DNA of 64,000 nt from Halocatena salina (GTDB lineage Archaea; Halobacteriota; Halobacteria; Halobacteriales; Haloarculaceae): positions 2,294,001 to 2,358,000 of the forward strand of contig NZ_CP096019.1 of assembly GCF_023115355.1 (NCBI RefSeq). The letters run 5' to 3'. The notes below the pieces were generated by a model. That model was not told the origin of the DNA and did no database searches. It was given only the letters and a program-made list of their open reading frames with translations. The position numbers were made by a program, and so were the translations under genes. Shown here piece by piece: positions 63,042 to 64,000 of this stretch (its first letter is position 1; each line of letters starts with the position of its first letter).

Positions 63042-63668
63042 ATGGTCTCCCCGTTCGAGGTACTACAGATCGACGCGGACGCCGACGATGCCGAGGTCGA
63101 ACGTGCGTATCGGCAGCGGGTGAAGGAGACCCATCCGGATCAGGGTGGATCGATCAGCGAATTTCAGCAGGTACAATCAGCATATACAATGCTCACCGGT
63201 GAGGACGTCGAGGACGGTCATCCCGATGACAACGCTGGACGAACGGATACATCTCGGGTGGAATATCTCAACTACGAAGTTCTCGACGATCACGGGTGGA
63301 ACTTCGACGACGAAAACCTGTTCGAGAAAGCAACCGCTGTGGATCTACCACCGGCTGACCACGGGCAGTTTCTGGTCCACCCCCACGAATCACTACTCGA
63401 AGCGGCCGAGAACCGCGGCTTCGTGTGGCCGTACGCCTGCCGCGGCGGGGCGTGTGCCAACTGCGCGGTCGGCGTCCTCGAAGGGGAACTGGAGATGCCG
63501 GTCAACACCATTCTGCCCTCGGAGATGCTCGAGTGTGGAATCCGTCTTTCGTGCAATGGATTCCCGATCACCGAGACGATGAAGGTCGTCTATAACATCA
63601 AACACCTCCCACGTCTCGACGACCTCCGGTTGCCGCCTCGTCCGTTCGAAGACGCCTATGACGACTGA
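63042..63668 (+). CDS. J-domain / 2Fe-2S ferredoxin fusion protein
   Basis: A 208-residue protein. Residues 1-60 form a DnaJ-type J-domain with the HPD motif at 31-33 (VKETHPDQGGSISEFQQVQSAYTML). Residues 71-200 are a haloarchaeal plant-type [2Fe-2S] ferredoxin with cluster ligands Cys133, Cys138, Cys141 and Cys171 (YACRGGACANCAVG ... LSCNGFP), including the VEYLNYEVLDDHGWNFDD acidic segment typical of halophilic ferredoxins. The J-domain may recruit DnaK for cluster assembly or target the protein to a chaperone. Start at 63042 from J-domain alignment. Confidence 0.88.
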   Translation: MVSPFEVLQIDADADDAEVERAYRQRVKETHPDQGGSISEFQQVQSAYTMLTGEDVEDGHPDDNAGRTDTSRVEYLNYEVLDDHGWNFDDENLFEKATAVDLPPADHGQFLVHPHESLLEAAENRGFVWPYACRGGACANCAVGVLEGELEMPVNTILPSEMLECGIRLSCNGFPITETMKVVYNIKHLPRLDDLRLPPRPFEDAYDD

Positions 63669-63720
63669 CGTTCCCGTACAGACGCGGCTCCTGCTGATAG
63701 CGGGAGCGAGCCGATCCGGA

Positions 63721-63743
63721 GCAGACCTCTCGGAGAGGTCTGC
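63721..63743. terminator. Strong hairpin between convergent genes
   Basis: GCAGACCTCT (63721-63730), loop CGG, AGAGGTCTGC (63734-63743): a perfect 10-bp stem between the convergent stop codons of the ferredoxin fusion and the winged-helix regulator. No T-tract follows on either strand, so it is a hairpin-type bidirectional transcript end or 3' stabiliser rather than a proven terminator. Confidence 0.5.
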
Positions 63744-63744
63744 G

Positions 63745-63999
63745 CTACGCGAGGTTTTCGGCTTCGATCGTCTCCCAAATATCCGTTCCCTGTTCGGTGA
63801 TCCCATACACCCGGCCTTTCTTCCGGTCATCCGAGACGAGCAACTCGACAAGCGTTTGTTCGCGCAACTCGCCGAGTGCTCGTGAGATGTGCGACATGGA
63901 CAGCTCCGTGTCTTCGGCAAGCTGTGACGGCGTTGCTGGTCGGTTCACCAGATACTCTAGGACGGTCACACGATACGTCGAGGCGAGGACGAAGCTCAC
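63745..63999 (-). CDS. Winged-helix transcription regulator, possibly 5'-truncated by the window
   Basis: An 84-codon open frame with an MarR/ArsR-type winged helix: TYRVTVLEYLVNRPATPSQLAEDTELSMSHISRALGELREQTLVELLVSDDRKKGRVYGITEQG. The first possible start (GTG at 63999) lies one base from the window end, so the real start may be outside. It is convergent with the ferredoxin fusion, sharing the hairpin. Confidence 0.78.
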   Translation of the reverse strand: MSFVLASTYRVTVLEYLVNRPATPSQLAEDTELSMSHISRALGELREQTLVELLVSDDRKKGRVYGITEQGTDIWETIEAENLA

Positions 64000-64000
64000 C

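Noticed and set aside
1-64000. CRISPR array, rRNA genes, intact insertion sequence, replication origin
   Set aside because: I noticed no regularly spaced repeats, no rRNA-like sequence, no transposase with terminal repeats and no Orc1/Cdc6 gene with origin boxes.

Overview
The window is chromosomal DNA of an extremely halophilic archaeon (class Halobacteria). The predicted proteins are rich in Asp and Glu. The information-processing genes are archaeal (Cbf5, S8e, TFS, an archaeal-type CMP kinase). There are four bacterio-opsin-activator-type HTH regulators or close relatives, TrmB and PhoU/AbrB proteins, a haloarchaeal-type 2Fe-2S ferredoxin, and AT-rich TATA-like promoters that often sit directly upstream of start codons. 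I cannot name genus or species from the sequence alone.

Layout. 1-2.7 kb: the minus-strand run adk - DUF106 membrane insertase - cmk - cbf5. 2.7-8.3 kb: plus-strand methyltransferase, a small conserved protein, TrkA/TrkH potassium uptake with a small membrane protein, a beta-RFAP-synthase-like GHMP protein, transcription factor S and a cysteine-cluster protein. 8.4-20.8 kb: ZIP metal transporter, TIGR00300 ornithine cyclodeaminase-type enzyme, SRAP DNA-repair protein, hisD, a PPC-like surface protein, two PhoU-type regulators, S8e, DUF2240, a cytochrome P450 and an HTH regulator. 21-28.6 kb: M24 peptidase, a VapBC-like pair, acetyltransferase, ilvE, NikR divergent from a nickel/cobalt transporter, aroC, a DUF2064-like protein and tRNA-Ser(TGA). 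28.8-41 kb: HTH regulator, R2-like oxidase, a short PhaC, a KhtTU-like K+/H+ antiporter, NAD kinase, MptA, TrmB, DUF255 thioredoxin-like protein, DUF3054 and an MFS carrier, followed by a decayed vapBC.

41.8-48 kb holds a complete histidine-utilisation operon (hutU-hutG-hutI-hutH, overlapping genes), divergent from an HTH regulator across a perfect 16-bp palindrome. 48-49 kb is a gene-poor, AT-rich stretch with hairpins and a gene fragment. 48.9-57 kb is a deoxy-sugar catabolic island: mutarotase, lactonase, enolase-superfamily sugar-acid dehydratase and an LLM oxidoreductase on one side. Converging on it is an operon of diketo-acid hydrolase, lutC and a lutB-lutA fusion, followed upstream by an IclR regulator. 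Together these suggest that L-rhamnose or L-fucose is degraded by the diketo-hydrolase route to pyruvate plus L-lactate, with the lactate oxidised by the Lut proteins. Two copies of a 15-bp palindrome (TCCGGTnnnACCGGA) bracket this island.

57-64 kb: acetyltransferase, surface protein, a Nudix pseudogene, rhomboid protease, CofH (F420 synthesis), PurU, a small membrane protein, a J-domain/ferredoxin fusion and a winged-helix regulator at the window edge. I saw no CRISPR array, rRNA, intact insertion sequence or replication origin.
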